Source: an uncultured Campylobacter sp.
GTDB taxonomy: Bacteria > Campylobacterota > Campylobacteria > Campylobacterales > Campylobacteraceae
Assembly: GCF_937973075.1 (NCBI RefSeq)
Contig: NZ_CALBWL010000039.1
Span: forward strand, 1-40,411
Direction: 5' to 3'
Length of the DNA: 40,411 nucleotides
The translations under genes and the position numbers were made by a program. This document shows positions 17,826 to 25,439 of the stretch, piece after piece. The notes beneath the pieces are model-generated. The model was given only the letters and a program-made list of their open reading frames with translations. It was not told where the DNA came from and searched no databases. The first letter of the stretch is position 1. Every line of letters begins with the position of its first letter.

Positions 17826-18413
17826 TTAGCCGCCGAAAAATCCGCCACTCTTGCCTCTCTTGCTTCCGCCGAAAAATCCGCTTCTGCCGCTTCGCGCCTT
17901 GGCGTTTTGCTGCTTTGCTTGATTGAAGCTATCGACACTTCTGGAGTAGGCGCTCGGGCTTTTGTAGGCGGTTTGGCGCTGACTTTGGTAGGCCGGGTTG
18001 TTAAACAGCTTGCCGCCGATCCACGAGCCGATGATGGCGCCTGCAGCGCTTGCCAAGATCGCTTCGCCCAGGCTCATGCCGCCGCTGCTAAGCTGCGCGT
18101 TTTGATTGGTTAAATTTGAAGTGCCGGCGTCGATTTTAGCGTTTTCTTCGGCTAGAAGGGCTTTGGTTTCTTCGTCGCTTAAAATTCTCTCCGTGCCGTC
18201 GAGCGATCTTAAGATGATCTGAGTTTTTTCGCTCGGGAATTCCTCTAAAATTTTATATTTTCCCGGCGCAACCTCTTCGAGCCGCACGAGCGCGCCTTCT
18301 TGCAGACGGACATTTTGCTCCTGCCCCCTATCGTCGCAGCCCGCTAACGAGCCCGCCATAACGAGCCCGAAGCCGCCTACCAGCGCATAGCTAGCGATTT
18401 TACGTAGTTTCAT
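17826..18413 (-). CDS. UPF0323 family lipoprotein
   Basis: 195 residues. The N-terminus is a lipoprotein signal with lipobox LAGC (Cys26), so it is probably lipid-anchored. A folded region, VRLQEGALVRLEEVAPGKYKI and RILSDEETKALLAEE, is followed by a hydrophobic Gly/Ala stretch (ILASAAGAIIGSWIGG). A low-complexity Ser/Gly/Lys/Arg tail ends in two FFGG repeats (GFFGGSKRGKSGGFFGG). The domain order matches UPF0323 proteins of Campylobacter and Helicobacter (C. jejuni Cj0371, from memory). Its start overlaps the stop of the upstream DUF3972 gene in ATGA, so the two are translationally coupled. Function is unknown. Confidence 0.85.
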   Translation of the reverse strand: MKLRKIASYALVGGFGLVMAGSLAGCDDRGQEQNVRLQEGALVRLEEVAPGKYKILEEFPSEKTQIILRSLDGTERILSDEETKALLAEENAKIDAGTSNLTNQNAQLSSGGMSLGEAILASAAGAIIGSWIGGKLFNNPAYQSQRQTAYKSPSAYSRSVDSFNQAKQQNAKARSGRSGFFGGSKRGKSGGFFGG

Positions 18414-19048
18414 TTAGATCCTTTCAGTGATTTTATATCTAGGCTTTGATTTATCAAAAGTTCATTTCCCTCGACGCGGATAAACTCGCTCTTGCCTATG
18501 TTTTCGATGATTAGGCTTTGCGCTTTGAGGCGCTTTTTGCGTTTGAGCGATTTTATGAATTTTGCAAGGCTCGTCCATTCGCTACGATCGAAGGTTTTTT
18601 CTTTAATTTCGACATCGTAGGGTTTGGCTTCGCGGCTTTTGCTCGAAAGTAGCGGTTTGTCGAAAAACGACAAAAAATACCTGAGCTTCTCATCGCGCTC
18701 TTTATACATCAGCTTGATTTCATCTTTCGAGGCGATTAAAATTTCTTCTTTTTCTTTGTGAAGCCTGTCCTTATCGCTTTGTAGCGCTTCGATTTTACCT
18801 TTTAGCTCGGAGATTTCTTTGATGAGATAGTCGATGAAGCTTTGAGTGCCAGCTGTGCCACTGGTGCGCGGGCTTTTCGCAGAGTTTTGCGAAGTGGGCT
18901 CGCTTTGTTGCATTTCATCATCTAAAAGCACGTAGCGTACGCCGCCGCTTTCCTCGGCTCGCAAGGAATTTCTGCGGATGCGGTTATAGACGGCTTCTTT
19001 TGAAATTCCTAAAATTTCGGCTGCTTCGCCGATCGAGACTTTTTTCAT
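18410..19048 (-). CDS. DUF3972 helix-turn-helix protein with coiled coil
   Basis: 212 residues. The N-terminal 45 residues form a winged-helix/MerR-like helix-turn-helix (VSIGEAAEILGISKEAVYNRIRR), then a Ser/Thr-rich linker, then a coiled coil (about 70-115: LIKEISELKGKIEALQSDKDRLHKEKEEI). The basic C-terminal part (SLKRKKRLKAQSLIIENIG) is followed by a strand-rich tail. It matches the DUF3972 family of epsilonproteobacteria. It probably binds DNA as a coiled-coil dimer, but its target is unknown. It overlaps the next gene, the UPF0323 lipoprotein, by 4 bases, which suggests linked function in the cell envelope or its control. Confidence 0.82.
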   Translation of the reverse strand: MKKVSIGEAAEILGISKEAVYNRIRRNSLRAEESGGVRYVLLDDEMQQSEPTSQNSAKSPRTSGTAGTQSFIDYLIKEISELKGKIEALQSDKDRLHKEKEEILIASKDEIKLMYKERDEKLRYFLSFFDKPLLSSKSREAKPYDVEIKEKTFDRSEWTSLAKFIKSLKRKKRLKAQSLIIENIGKSEFIRVEGNELLINQSLDIKSLKGSK

Positions 19049-19270
19049 ACAAAGATGCCTTTTAGCGTTTTAGGTAATTATTGCTAAATTTGCCTAAAAT
19101 AGGCATTAAACGCTTCGTTTACAAAGATGGATTCCGCTTTATAGCAGCTGGCGCGCGATAAATTCCGCTCGCTTGCGCCCGCTAGATATAAAATTTCGCT
19201 TCGCTTGCAAAGCCGCGCAAATTATTTTTTGCTAAGCTTTTAGAATTTTGCCCAATAATGTTGCTTAATT

Positions 19271-19291
19271 AAGTATATTTTTTATACACTT
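19271..19291. promoter_or_regulatory. Inverted repeat upstream of the TetR gene, candidate autoregulatory operator
   Basis: A 21-base dyad with outer arms AAGT and ACTT: seven of the eight outermost base pairs match around an AT-rich centre (AAGTATA in the left arm, TACACTT in the right). It ends 33 bases before the TetR ATG. TetR repressors commonly bind such a site in their own promoter. It is inferred from position and symmetry. Confidence 0.4.
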
Positions 19292-19324
19292 ATGAAAAAA
19301 TTTTAGTATTTCAAAGGAGGCGAA

Positions 19325-19948
19325 ATGCCCGAATCGCCTAAATACAAAAAATCCGAAATTCGCTGCAAGCTCATTTTAGACGCGGCGCTGGAGCTGTTTT
19401 TAGCCAAAGGCTACGAAGCTACGAGCTTAAGCGATATCATCGAGCTTAGCGGCGGCTCGCTATCGTCGGTTTATAAGTATTTTGATAACAAAGAAAGCCT
19501 ATTTTTGCGCATCATCGAACTGCAAAGCAAAAAGCTCGACGAGCGAATGAACGAGCGCATGCGAATTAATAAAGACCTAAAATTGCGCGAGTATCTGCAG
19601 GAGTTTGCAGGGATTTATCTGGAGTTTCTTTTTGCTCCGGAGGCGATAAAATTCTACCGGCTGATACTTTTCAGCGGCTTTAACGGCGCGCTTAGCGAGA
19701 GCCCAAAAATCTTTTTAAAAAGCGGAGTGCTAGGTTCGCCGAATGCGCTGGATGAGTATTTGGCGGCGCATTCGGGCGAGTTTGCGCCCGGGCGCACGGC
19801 AAAAAGCCTAGCGCTATATTTTTGCTTTTTGCTTAGAGAGCCGCATTTTAGCAGGCTGCTATTTTTCGACGAAAAGCTAAATTTCAAAGCGAGCGAGCTA
19901 ATCAAGGACCGCATCGATATGTTTTTGCTAGGCGTAAAAAAGCGCTAG
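19325..19948 (+). CDS. TetR-family transcriptional regulator
   Basis: 207 residues behind a very strong ribosome site (AAAGGAGG). The N-terminal DNA-binding domain is canonical: ILDAALELFLAKGYEATSLSDIIELSGGSLSSVYKYFDNKESLF, in segments at about residues 17-60, with the GYEATS turn and YKYFDNKE ending the recognition helix. The C-terminal ligand/dimer domain is all-helical. No efflux genes flank it. The next gene, an RclA-like oxidoreductase 327 bases downstream on the same strand, is the nearest possible target, but the gap makes cotranscription uncertain. Confidence 0.87.
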   Translation: MPESPKYKKSEIRCKLILDAALELFLAKGYEATSLSDIIELSGGSLSSVYKYFDNKESLFLRIIELQSKKLDERMNERMRINKDLKLREYLQEFAGIYLEFLFAPEAIKFYRLILFSGFNGALSESPKIFLKSGVLGSPNALDEYLAAHSGEFAPGRTAKSLALYFCFLLREPHFSRLLFFDEKLNFKASELIKDRIDMFLLGVKKR

Positions 19949-20275
19949 TGGCGGAATTTTACAGCGCAAATTCCGCGTTTTTCGTGCCTTTAAATTTTAT
20001 GAGCGGTTTGGGGCTTAGAATTTGATTCTATCCGTTACCAAGTGCTATAAAATGCCGCATATCCCGCGCTTAAAATTTTAATTCTATCGGCGCAGAATTT
20101 TTAAAACGATTAGAGCCAAAATTTTTATTTTCCGCATTAAATTCTGTGCTGCAGTTAGAATTTCATCGTGGAATTTCACGCCTCTTGCCTGCGCCTTTAA
20201 ATTTGCGCCACTCAGATTTTAAATTTAATAAAACCTCTTATAATCCCGCGAAATTTCAGATCAAAAGGATAAAAA
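19949..20275. other. Intergenic region between TetR and RclA-like genes
   Basis: No gene seen. AAATTTTA words recur, with one AATTTTAAAACG block near 20098. The region just before 20276 has AAAAGGAT as ribosome site for the oxidoreductase. No clear terminator or operator was found. Confidence 0.4.
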
Positions 20276-21616
20276 ATGGATTATGATATCATCGTAATAG
20301 GCTTTGGCAAAGCGGGCAAAACCCTTGCCGCAAAATCCGCCGCGCTAGGCAAAAAGGTTGCTCTCATCGAGCGCTCACCGCAGATGTACGGCGGCACCTG
20401 CATCAACGTAGGTTGCATCCCAACCAAGCGGCTAGTTACGGCGAGCAAGGAAGCGGGCTTCGTAAATTTTAGCGTGCTCGGAGAGTATTTCGTGCTGAGC
20501 ATGCAGAAAAAGGACGAGCTCGTAGAGGCGCTGAGGGCGAAAAATTTAGCCATGCTAAAGGGTAACCCGAATATCGATGTAATCGACGGCGAAGGCTCAT
20601 TTACGAGCGCGAATTCCGTGCGAGTGCTAAATCCTGACGGACAAACGCGTGAAATTTCGGCAGAAACGATCGTCGTAAATACGGGCTCGAGGGAGGTTGA
20701 GCCGAGCTTTGAGGTAAGCTCAGGGCTCGCTTATAGCAGCGAAGAAATTTTAAATTTAAAGATCCTGCCGAAGCATCTAGTAATCATCGGCGGCGGATTT
20801 ATCGGGCTTGAGTTTGCCTCGATGTTTGCGGGATTCGGCTCTAAAGTCAGCGTGCTGATGCGATCGAAATTTATGAAAAACGAGGATGAGGACGTGGCCG
20901 CCAGCGTCAAATCCGCTCTGCAGGCCCAAGGCGTGGAGATTATCGAGGGCTGCGAGTTTTTGAGCTTAAAGGGCGGCGAGCTAAAATTTAACCTTGCGGG
21001 CGAGAGCAGAGTGGTCGCGGCGGACGCATTTTTATACGCCCTCGGTCGTCGCGCAAATACTGGCGAGCTAAATTTAGCCGCTGCGGGGGTGCAGACGGAC
21101 GTATACGGTAATATCATCACGAATGAGCATCTGCAAAGCTCGGCTGCTGGCATCTACGCAGCAGGCGACGTGCGCGGCGGCGAGATGTTTACCTACACGA
21201 GCTTAGACGATTTTAGAATCATTTTTAGCGCGCTTTTCGGAGACGGCACGCGCACTACGAAAAACCGCGCACCGCATGCAAGCGTGCTGTTTACCCGCAC
21301 GCCGCTAGCTCGCATCGGCCTTAGCGAGCGCAAGGCAAGGGCGAGCGGACGCGAGATCAAGGTGCTGAAGCTTTCGATGGCGGCGGTGCCGGGCGCCAAG
21401 GTCGTAGTGCACGACGAGGGAATGATGAAAGCGGTCGTGGACGCAGCTAGCGGCGAAATTTTAGGCGCGGCGCTTCACTGCGTAAACGCGCACGAGATCG
21501 TTAATGAGCTGGCGATCGCCATGGCACTGGGCGCGAAGGCGGACTTTTTCAAAAACCAAATTTTTACGCATCCTAGCATCAGCGAGGCGCTGAACGATCT
21601 TTTCGGACAGTTTTGA
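20276..21616 (+). CDS. rclA: RclA-like FAD-dependent pyridine nucleotide-disulfide oxidoreductase
   Basis: 446 residues. It has an FAD-binding motif near the N-terminus (IIVIGFGKAGKTLA) and the redox-active cysteine pair C42-x4-C47 (GGTCINVGCIPTK). A second NAD(P)-binding motif GGGFIGLEFAS lies near 175, and GIYAAGDVRGG is the second FAD contact. The C-terminal dimerisation domain has HPSISEALND, with the catalytic His of the family. Motif spacing and length fit the RclA/YkgC branch, linked in enteric bacteria to resistance against hypochlorous acid and to copper reduction. Whether this copy does the same is inference. It would act in the cytoplasm. The TetR gene upstream could regulate it. 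Confidence 0.85.
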   Translation: MDYDIIVIGFGKAGKTLAAKSAALGKKVALIERSPQMYGGTCINVGCIPTKRLVTASKEAGFVNFSVLGEYFVLSMQKKDELVEALRAKNLAMLKGNPNIDVIDGEGSFTSANSVRVLNPDGQTREISAETIVVNTGSREVEPSFEVSSGLAYSSEEILNLKILPKHLVIIGGGFIGLEFASMFAGFGSKVSVLMRSKFMKNEDEDVAASVKSALQAQGVEIIEGCEFLSLKGGELKFNLAGESRVVAADAFLYALGRRANTGELNLAAAGVQTDVYGNIITNEHLQSSAAGIYAAGDVRGGEMFTYTSLDDFRIIFSALFGDGTRTTKNRAPHASVLFTRTPLARIGLSERKARASGREIKVLKLSMAAVPGAKVVVHDEGMMKAVVDAASGEILGAALHCVNAHEIVNELAIAMALGAKADFFKNQIFTHPSISEALNDLFGQF

Positions 21617-21959
21617 GCTTTTAAGCCTTTTGGCGTTGAAAGCTTTGATAGCAAGCGGCGCTCGGGCCCGGCGATGTCCGAGCGACCTAGCACAAATCGA
21701 TCGTAAAATTTAATGCGCCGGAGCGGGTTAAATTTAGACTGGGTTAAATAGTTTGAGTCATTGCCGCCAGCGTCTTTCTTGGTCGCTATAGCTTGGCACG
21801 CATCGCTTCATCCGCCGCTTGTAAAAAATAATTTCTAGGTTATCTTGGAATTGTTTTGAAAGAGCTGTGCGTAAAATTCTGTTAGCACCTATCGGTATGT
21901 ACTAATCGCTTGTTGTTTAGAATTTCAAAAATTTATACTTTATGGATAGGCTCAAAATT
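21617..21959. other. Convergent intergenic region with a GC-rich hairpin
   Basis: No gene seen. CGCTCGG (21659-21665) and CCGAGCG (21678-21684) form a 7-bp stem with a 12-base loop; no T-run follows, so terminator function is uncertain. GC falls noticeably rightwards on entering the small-gene array. Confidence 0.4.
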
Positions 21960-22328
21960 TTATCTATCCCCAAATATCAAATAGGTTAAATTTTTGCTCA
22001 AATTCCCATACGCAACTACCCAGTATTCTCTTATGATATTTTTAATTTGTAAGTTGTCGTCCAAAAAGTCGGCAAATATTTTAATCCTATCCCTGTCTAC
22101 CGTGCCTAGCTCTTCATCCTCTTTCTCAAACGAAGCGACAATTAAATGCGATAGAGCAATCTTGTCGTGGAAATTTAATGTCTTGTTTTCTAGTAGATTT
22201 AGCATAGACGTAATTTTGCCGATGTCTGCTAATTCTAGCTCCCAATCCTGCTCATCTCCCACCGAATCTAACCCCAAAAGCTTATTTAATTTTATCGCGC
22301 TTTCCTTTCTTACGAAATAATCGGTCAT
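21960..22328 (-). CDS. Small hypothetical protein, immunity-array-like
   Basis: 122 residues, not recognised. It is acidic and apparently all-helical. A central KIALSHLIVASFEKEDEEL stretch is followed by RDRIKIFADFLDDN and an aromatic tail (IREYWVVAYGNLSKNLTYLIF). No signal peptide or membrane helix is seen. AAAGGAT lies before the ATG. It is the last gene of a tight minus-strand run of small AT-rich genes. Small size, acidity, lack of conserved catalytic residues and location suggest a toxin-immunity-type protein; this is inference, and other roles are possible. Confidence 0.6.
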   Translation of the reverse strand: MTDYFVRKESAIKLNKLLGLDSVGDEQDWELELADIGKITSMLNLLENKTLNFHDKIALSHLIVASFEKEDEELGTVDRDRIKIFADFLDDNLQIKNIIREYWVVAYGNLSKNLTYLIFGDR

Positions 22329-22363
22329 TTTATTATCCTTTATATATGTTTTTGCCGCTATAT

Positions 22364-22846
22364 TTAGACGACTGCGCCATCTAGCAGTTTCCTAGAATTT
22401 TGCAAAGCCCATACGAAATTTTCGAGCTCTACGCAGTCTTTTAATTCAAATCCAAAATTTAACAAACCCACCGATAGGGAGCCACCTTCTTTTATGACAC
22501 GTGCTATTACATTTCCTTTATGCTCTATACTCACTTTATTTTCATATCTTGTAAATTTAAAGATATTTTTCGAGCATCTTCCGTTTCTTTTTGAAAATTT
22601 CTCAAACTGCTCCGTAAAATTCGGTGTTTGATTCCCATCTTTTAGCCATACTCCCCCGGCATATAGCGCCCATATAAGCTCGTAAAAATTGATATTATGC
22701 CGAGTTTCGGTAGCAGTAACCAAAAGCTTATTCGTTTCATGGTTGATCTCTATTAAAGCCTCTCTGTCCATATGCCAAATCTCGGCTACTACTTTTTCTC
22801 TATCCGGCACGGAGGCAATTAAAAATTCAAATTCATTTTTTATCAT
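22364..22846 (-). CDS. Hypothetical protein, possible polymorphic-toxin immunity family
   Basis: 160 residues, cytoplasmic. The N-terminus (FEFLIASVPDREKVVAEIW followed by EALIEINHET) resembles, from memory, a short family often encoded next to Rhs and other polymorphic toxins; this needs a profile search. A second half with VWLKDGNQTPNFTEQF and a repeated strand pattern (NVIARVIKEGGSLSVGLLNF) may be another small domain. The ATG is 17 bases from a 37-residue frame's far side, in a run of small genes on one strand. No enzymatic motif is visible. Confidence 0.6.
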   Translation of the reverse strand: MIKNEFEFLIASVPDREKVVAEIWHMDREALIEINHETNKLLVTATETRHNINFYELIWALYAGGVWLKDGNQTPNFTEQFEKFSKRNGRCSKNIFKFTRYENKVSIEHKGNVIARVIKEGGSLSVGLLNFGFELKDCVELENFVWALQNSRKLLDGAVV

Positions 22847-22876
22847 ATTAAAATCCTATTTTTTGTTTTTTGCTAC

Positions 22877-22990
22877 CTAATTTAATTTGAATGCTCTATC
22901 GTTCGAGCCTAAATCGTATTTATCCCATTCTTTTATGGCCTCCCGCGCCATACTCTTTATGCGGAATTCCTGCTCTTCTAAATTAAGCAT
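22877..22990 (-). CDS. Very short gene of 37 codons inside the array
   Basis: ATG at 22990 with GGAGA 8 bases upstream, stop at 22877. The product is charged and helical (LEEQEFRIKSMAREAIKEWD, then KYDLGSNDRAFKLN). Its start overlaps by 8 bases the end of a decayed reading frame (FRYDDLIELWRKIDA then stop), the spacing of coupled operon genes. It may be a real small protein or the first part of a broken gene. Protein-like composition and a good ribosome site favour translation. Confidence 0.45.
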   Translation of the reverse strand: MLNLEEQEFRIKSMAREAIKEWDKYDLGSNDRAFKLN

Positions 22991-23075
22991 CTATTTTTCT
23001 CCATAATTCTATTAAATCATCATATCTAAATCAAATTTCTATCCATATCAAATATTTTGGGATAGTTTTTATAGT
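22983..23075 (-). pseudogene. Frameshifted remnant of an immunity-like gene
   Basis: On the minus strand one frame reads YKNYPKIFDMDRNLI then a stop, and a second frame picks up FRYDDLIELWRKIDA and stops at 22983. Together they look like the end of one protein (DMDRN plus YDDLIELWRKID) broken by an indel. The stretch follows directly on the gene ending at 23076. It is short, so this is a reading of pattern only, not a proven relic. Confidence 0.32.
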
Positions 23076-23378
23076 TTATTCGATATAGTCGCCTTTTTTA
23101 AATTTTGCAGCTTGCGTTGATAAAACCTCTAAAACTACAAATTCAAATCCAAAAAATAGCTCATCCCACCCCTCTTCTCCTTCTTCGAGACCTGGATCAC
23201 AGCATCCCTCAAAGTCGTCATAAAATCTGACTTTATATATATTGTTTTTATCAAACTCAATGATAAACTCTCTTTTGTTTAGTTCATATATATTTCTCGC
23301 CAAATTTTTCATAATATCGCGTTCGTTGTCCGAAAATCTTAACAAAAAATTCTCGTAAATTTCCTTTCCGCTTAGCAT
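23076..23378 (-). CDS. Small acidic hypothetical protein
   Basis: 100 residues, no match recognised. A helical N-terminal half (IYENFLLRFSDNERDIMKNLARNIYELNK) is followed by strands and a very acidic loop (DFEGCCDPGLEEGEEGWDELFFG), then FEFVVLEVLS and a short basic tail. GGAG lies just before the ATG. Acidity and size fit an immunity-type protein that mimics nucleic acid or masks a basic toxin site, but that is inference. It lies 46 bases downstream of the zinc-ribbon gene in the same direction. Confidence 0.58.
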   Translation of the reverse strand: MLSGKEIYENFLLRFSDNERDIMKNLARNIYELNKREFIIEFDKNNIYKVRFYDDFEGCCDPGLEEGEEGWDELFFGFEFVVLEVLSTQAAKFKKGDYIE

Positions 23379-23424
23379 CGCACTCCTTTTTGCAGTTTAG
23401 CAAAGATTTATCCGCTTGAGCCTT

Positions 23425-23952
23425 TTAATCGGCTTCTTGGCTATTGTATTTCGCACTCTCGATCTTTGCAAGCGTTAATTTTGCCAAAGGATTGATAAGC
23501 TTAGCGATGCAATATTTATTATCGCATGTAATTACGCTTTGGCGCTTATCTACTTTCATTGCATTAGAGCAATTCGGGCACATTACATAGCCTTCGCCCA
23601 AATCAACGCCAATCGGAAAATTTAACCCTCTCTGCTCTTTCAAAAATCTAAAAAATTCCTCTTTAGAAATTTTGATATTAGAAAATAATCGAAAAATTTC
23701 TTCTGCCTTTTGCCTTATCTCGCCTTCTTTAAAAAATACGTTAGGAGCCTTTTTAAAATCTTCATCAAACTCAGAAAATCTACCCGCCATCATATCCAAT
23801 TCTTTTAATGCCTGCTCTTCCGCTTTATTGGTTGCAAAATATTGCGATTCCAAATCATACATCTTATAAAATTCATCGCAAAACAGCTCTATATCGCACC
23901 AATCGGATAGAAATCCAGCTACTAAATAATACAACCCTTCATTTTGCTGCAT
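23425..23952 (-). CDS. Colicin-D-immunity-like domain fused to a zinc ribbon
   Basis: 175 residues. The first 100 residues are helical and follow the pattern of the colicin D immunity family (VAGFLSDWCDIELFCDEF, RFSEFDEDF, EGEIRQKAEEIFRLF). After a short linker comes a four-cysteine zinc ribbon (CPNCSNAMKVDKRQSVITC with a further CDNKYC). The C-terminal 25 residues are helical. Immunity proteins of this family block tRNA-cleaving toxins; the added zinc ribbon is not typical. AGAGGTGAGAT precedes the ATG, a good ribosome site. It starts 13 bases after the upstream gene. Family placement rests on visual pattern only. Confidence 0.6.
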   Translation of the reverse strand: MQQNEGLYYLVAGFLSDWCDIELFCDEFYKMYDLESQYFATNKAEEQALKELDMMAGRFSEFDEDFKKAPNVFFKEGEIRQKAEEIFRLFSNIKISKEEFFRFLKEQRGLNFPIGVDLGEGYVMCPNCSNAMKVDKRQSVITCDNKYCIAKLINPLAKLTLAKIESAKYNSQEAD

Positions 23953-23965
23953 ATCTCACCTCTTT

Positions 23966-24373
23966 TTAAATTTCATCGCCATTTTTATTATTTACGCCTT
24001 TTAGAATTTCATGCAATAGCTCGTTTTCGGCGGCATTTTTCTCATCTAATATTGATATGCCCATAGTTGTTGGAGTAATCTTAGATAAAAATAGATTTAC
24101 AAGCTCCGTTTTTTCATCGATTCCGTATGACAATGTAACGATATCCAATAAATCGTGCCGCTCTATAAAACTATCAAAGATATCTTCTAATTGCGACGCT
24201 TTCTCTGCGTAGAAGAATATCCACTTGACGCCTATAAGAAAATCCGTTGTGATATTGCTAAAGATATCTATCTTATCCATAAAGTGCGATCCGATAAGCA
24301 AATATATGTCTAAGCCGCTTTTGGACAAAGAGCCAAGCTCGTAAATAGAACCGATATTTTTATAATTTAGCAT
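23966..24373 (-). CDS. Small hypothetical protein of the array
   Basis: 135 residues, not recognised. Hydrophobic/acidic alternation (SGLDIYLLIGSHFMDKIDIFSN, KWIFFYAEKASQLEDIFDSF) suggests an alpha/beta cytoplasmic fold. There is no signal peptide. It starts one base after the stop of the upstream zinc-ribbon gene, so they are certainly cotranscribed if both are real. It ends 13 bases before the next gene. Function unknown; immunity-type is the contextual guess. Confidence 0.57.
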   Translation of the reverse strand: MLNYKNIGSIYELGSLSKSGLDIYLLIGSHFMDKIDIFSNITTDFLIGVKWIFFYAEKASQLEDIFDSFIERHDLLDIVTLSYGIDEKTELVNLFLSKITPTTMGISILDEKNAAENELLHEILKGVNNKNGDEI

Positions 24374-24374
24374 T

Positions 24375-24566
24375 TTATTTCTCGCTTCCTTGCTTTTTTA
24401 TCGTCTTTAACCACTCTTTTTCAAATTTATAATATCTTTCAAGCTTTTTATTCTTTTCTGCTTGATTCCACTTTTCTATCTCGGCATAATCTTGCAGTTC
24501 ACCTCCGCACTTAGGGCAAGCACTCCTATCTTCAACGTCCGAGAAATTATAAAATTTACTTCTCAT
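24375..24566 (-). CDS. Short single-CxxC protein, first gene of the array
   Basis: 63 residues with a CPKCGGE motif near residue 18, then a long charged helix (EIEKWNQAEKNKKLERYYKFEKEWLKTIKK). Only one CxxC pair is seen, so zinc would have to be bound by a dimer or the domain is truncated. It is probably the promoter-proximal gene of the minus-strand run down to 21960. Its overlap-like spacing with the next gene supports it being real. Confidence 0.55.
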   Translation of the reverse strand: MRSKFYNFSDVEDRSACPKCGGELQDYAEIEKWNQAEKNKKLERYYKFEKEWLKTIKKQGSEK

Positions 24567-24880
24567 ATTTTTAAAATTTTACCGTAATTTTCCTGTAAAA
24601 TTTTACTTAAATTTGGCTTCAGTCGTTTAAAATTTTATCTCTTTAAAATTTAAATTTCAGCTGTCGCCTGGCGTTTTAAATTTCGCCGTTTTAAAATGTG
24701 CGCCTCAAACGCCGCTTTAAAATTTACGCAGATGCGAGCAGGCAAGAGGGCGCTGTTATAAATCTAAAGTCAAATTTTATTTCTAGCCATCTTTTAATTT
24801 GTTTCTTACTCTTTGATGTATCAAAATCCCGCTCCGTTTTATTCGTAAATTTGAACGTATCTTAAAAACAAGGAGAGCCG
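24567..24880. other. Intergenic region, divergent promoters
   Basis: Shared upstream region of the small-gene array (leftward) and the SemiSWEET gene (rightward). AAATTT words are frequent. AAGGAG at about 24870-24875 serves the SemiSWEET start. No clear operator is seen. Confidence 0.4.
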
Positions 24881-25138
24881 ATGAGCGAAAGAAATTTACA
24901 AATTTTAGGTTGGGCGGGCACATGCCTGTCGGTCATCATGTACGTATCCTACGTGCCGAACATAATGGCAAATTTAGACGGCAACAAAGTCCCGTTTCTC
25001 CAGCCGCTTGCAGCTGCGATAAACTGCACGATATGGGTTAGTTACGGTCTTTTAAAGCCTAAAAAGGACTATCCGCTCGCCGCGGCGAATTTCACGGGGA
25101 TCATCTTTGGGCTACTAACCGCAATAACGGCGCTTTAA
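24881..25138 (+). CDS. SemiSWEET-type sugar transporter
   Basis: 85 residues, AAGGAG upstream. It makes three transmembrane helices, one triple-helix bundle of the MtN3/SWEET fold, and would work as a dimer. Signature residues include SYVPNI in helix 1 (the proline hinge of the PQ-loop family), LQPLAAAINCTIWVSYGLLK in helix 2 with its conserved Asn and Trp at the sugar site, and NFTGIIFGLLTAITA in helix 3. SemiSWEETs passively move sugars across the inner membrane. Campylobacter rarely uses sugars, so the substrate is unclear. It stands alone. Confidence 0.83.
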   Translation: MSERNLQILGWAGTCLSVIMYVSYVPNIMANLDGNKVPFLQPLAAAINCTIWVSYGLLKPKKDYPLAAANFTGIIFGLLTAITAL

Positions 25139-25439
25139 ACCGCGCCTTTAGCGGCTTAATAAATTTCAAAATCGCCCGCACCGCACTCTGCAAGCCGCAC
25201 CCGCAACGCTTTTTAGCCGCCCACTATGCTACTACGTTGCAACTGCTCGATCGCCTGTCACACCGAGTCTGAGCTAGCTTACCACAAGCGCGCCCACGCC
25301 TCACAAACTTATTGCGGCGTGGCTTTAGAATTTTAGAAAATCACCCGCGCCGCATTCAAATCTGCCGAATTTAAATAACTTTTATACAAAATTTGATAAG
25401 CTTATTTCGGTCAAAATTTTATCTTTAAAAGGACGAAAA
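25139..25439. other. Intergenic region with a possible hairpin
   Basis: No gene seen. CCACGCC and GGCGTGG near 25287-25325 can pair over a 15-base loop, followed by CTTTAGAATTTT, a weak terminator candidate. AAAAGGACG before 25440 is the ribosome site of the next gene. Confidence 0.4.

Noticed and set aside
21659..21684. Intrinsic terminator between the RclA-like gene and the small-gene array
   Set aside because: The stem is GC-rich and well placed, but there is no T-run after it; kept only as a hairpin remark in the gap description.
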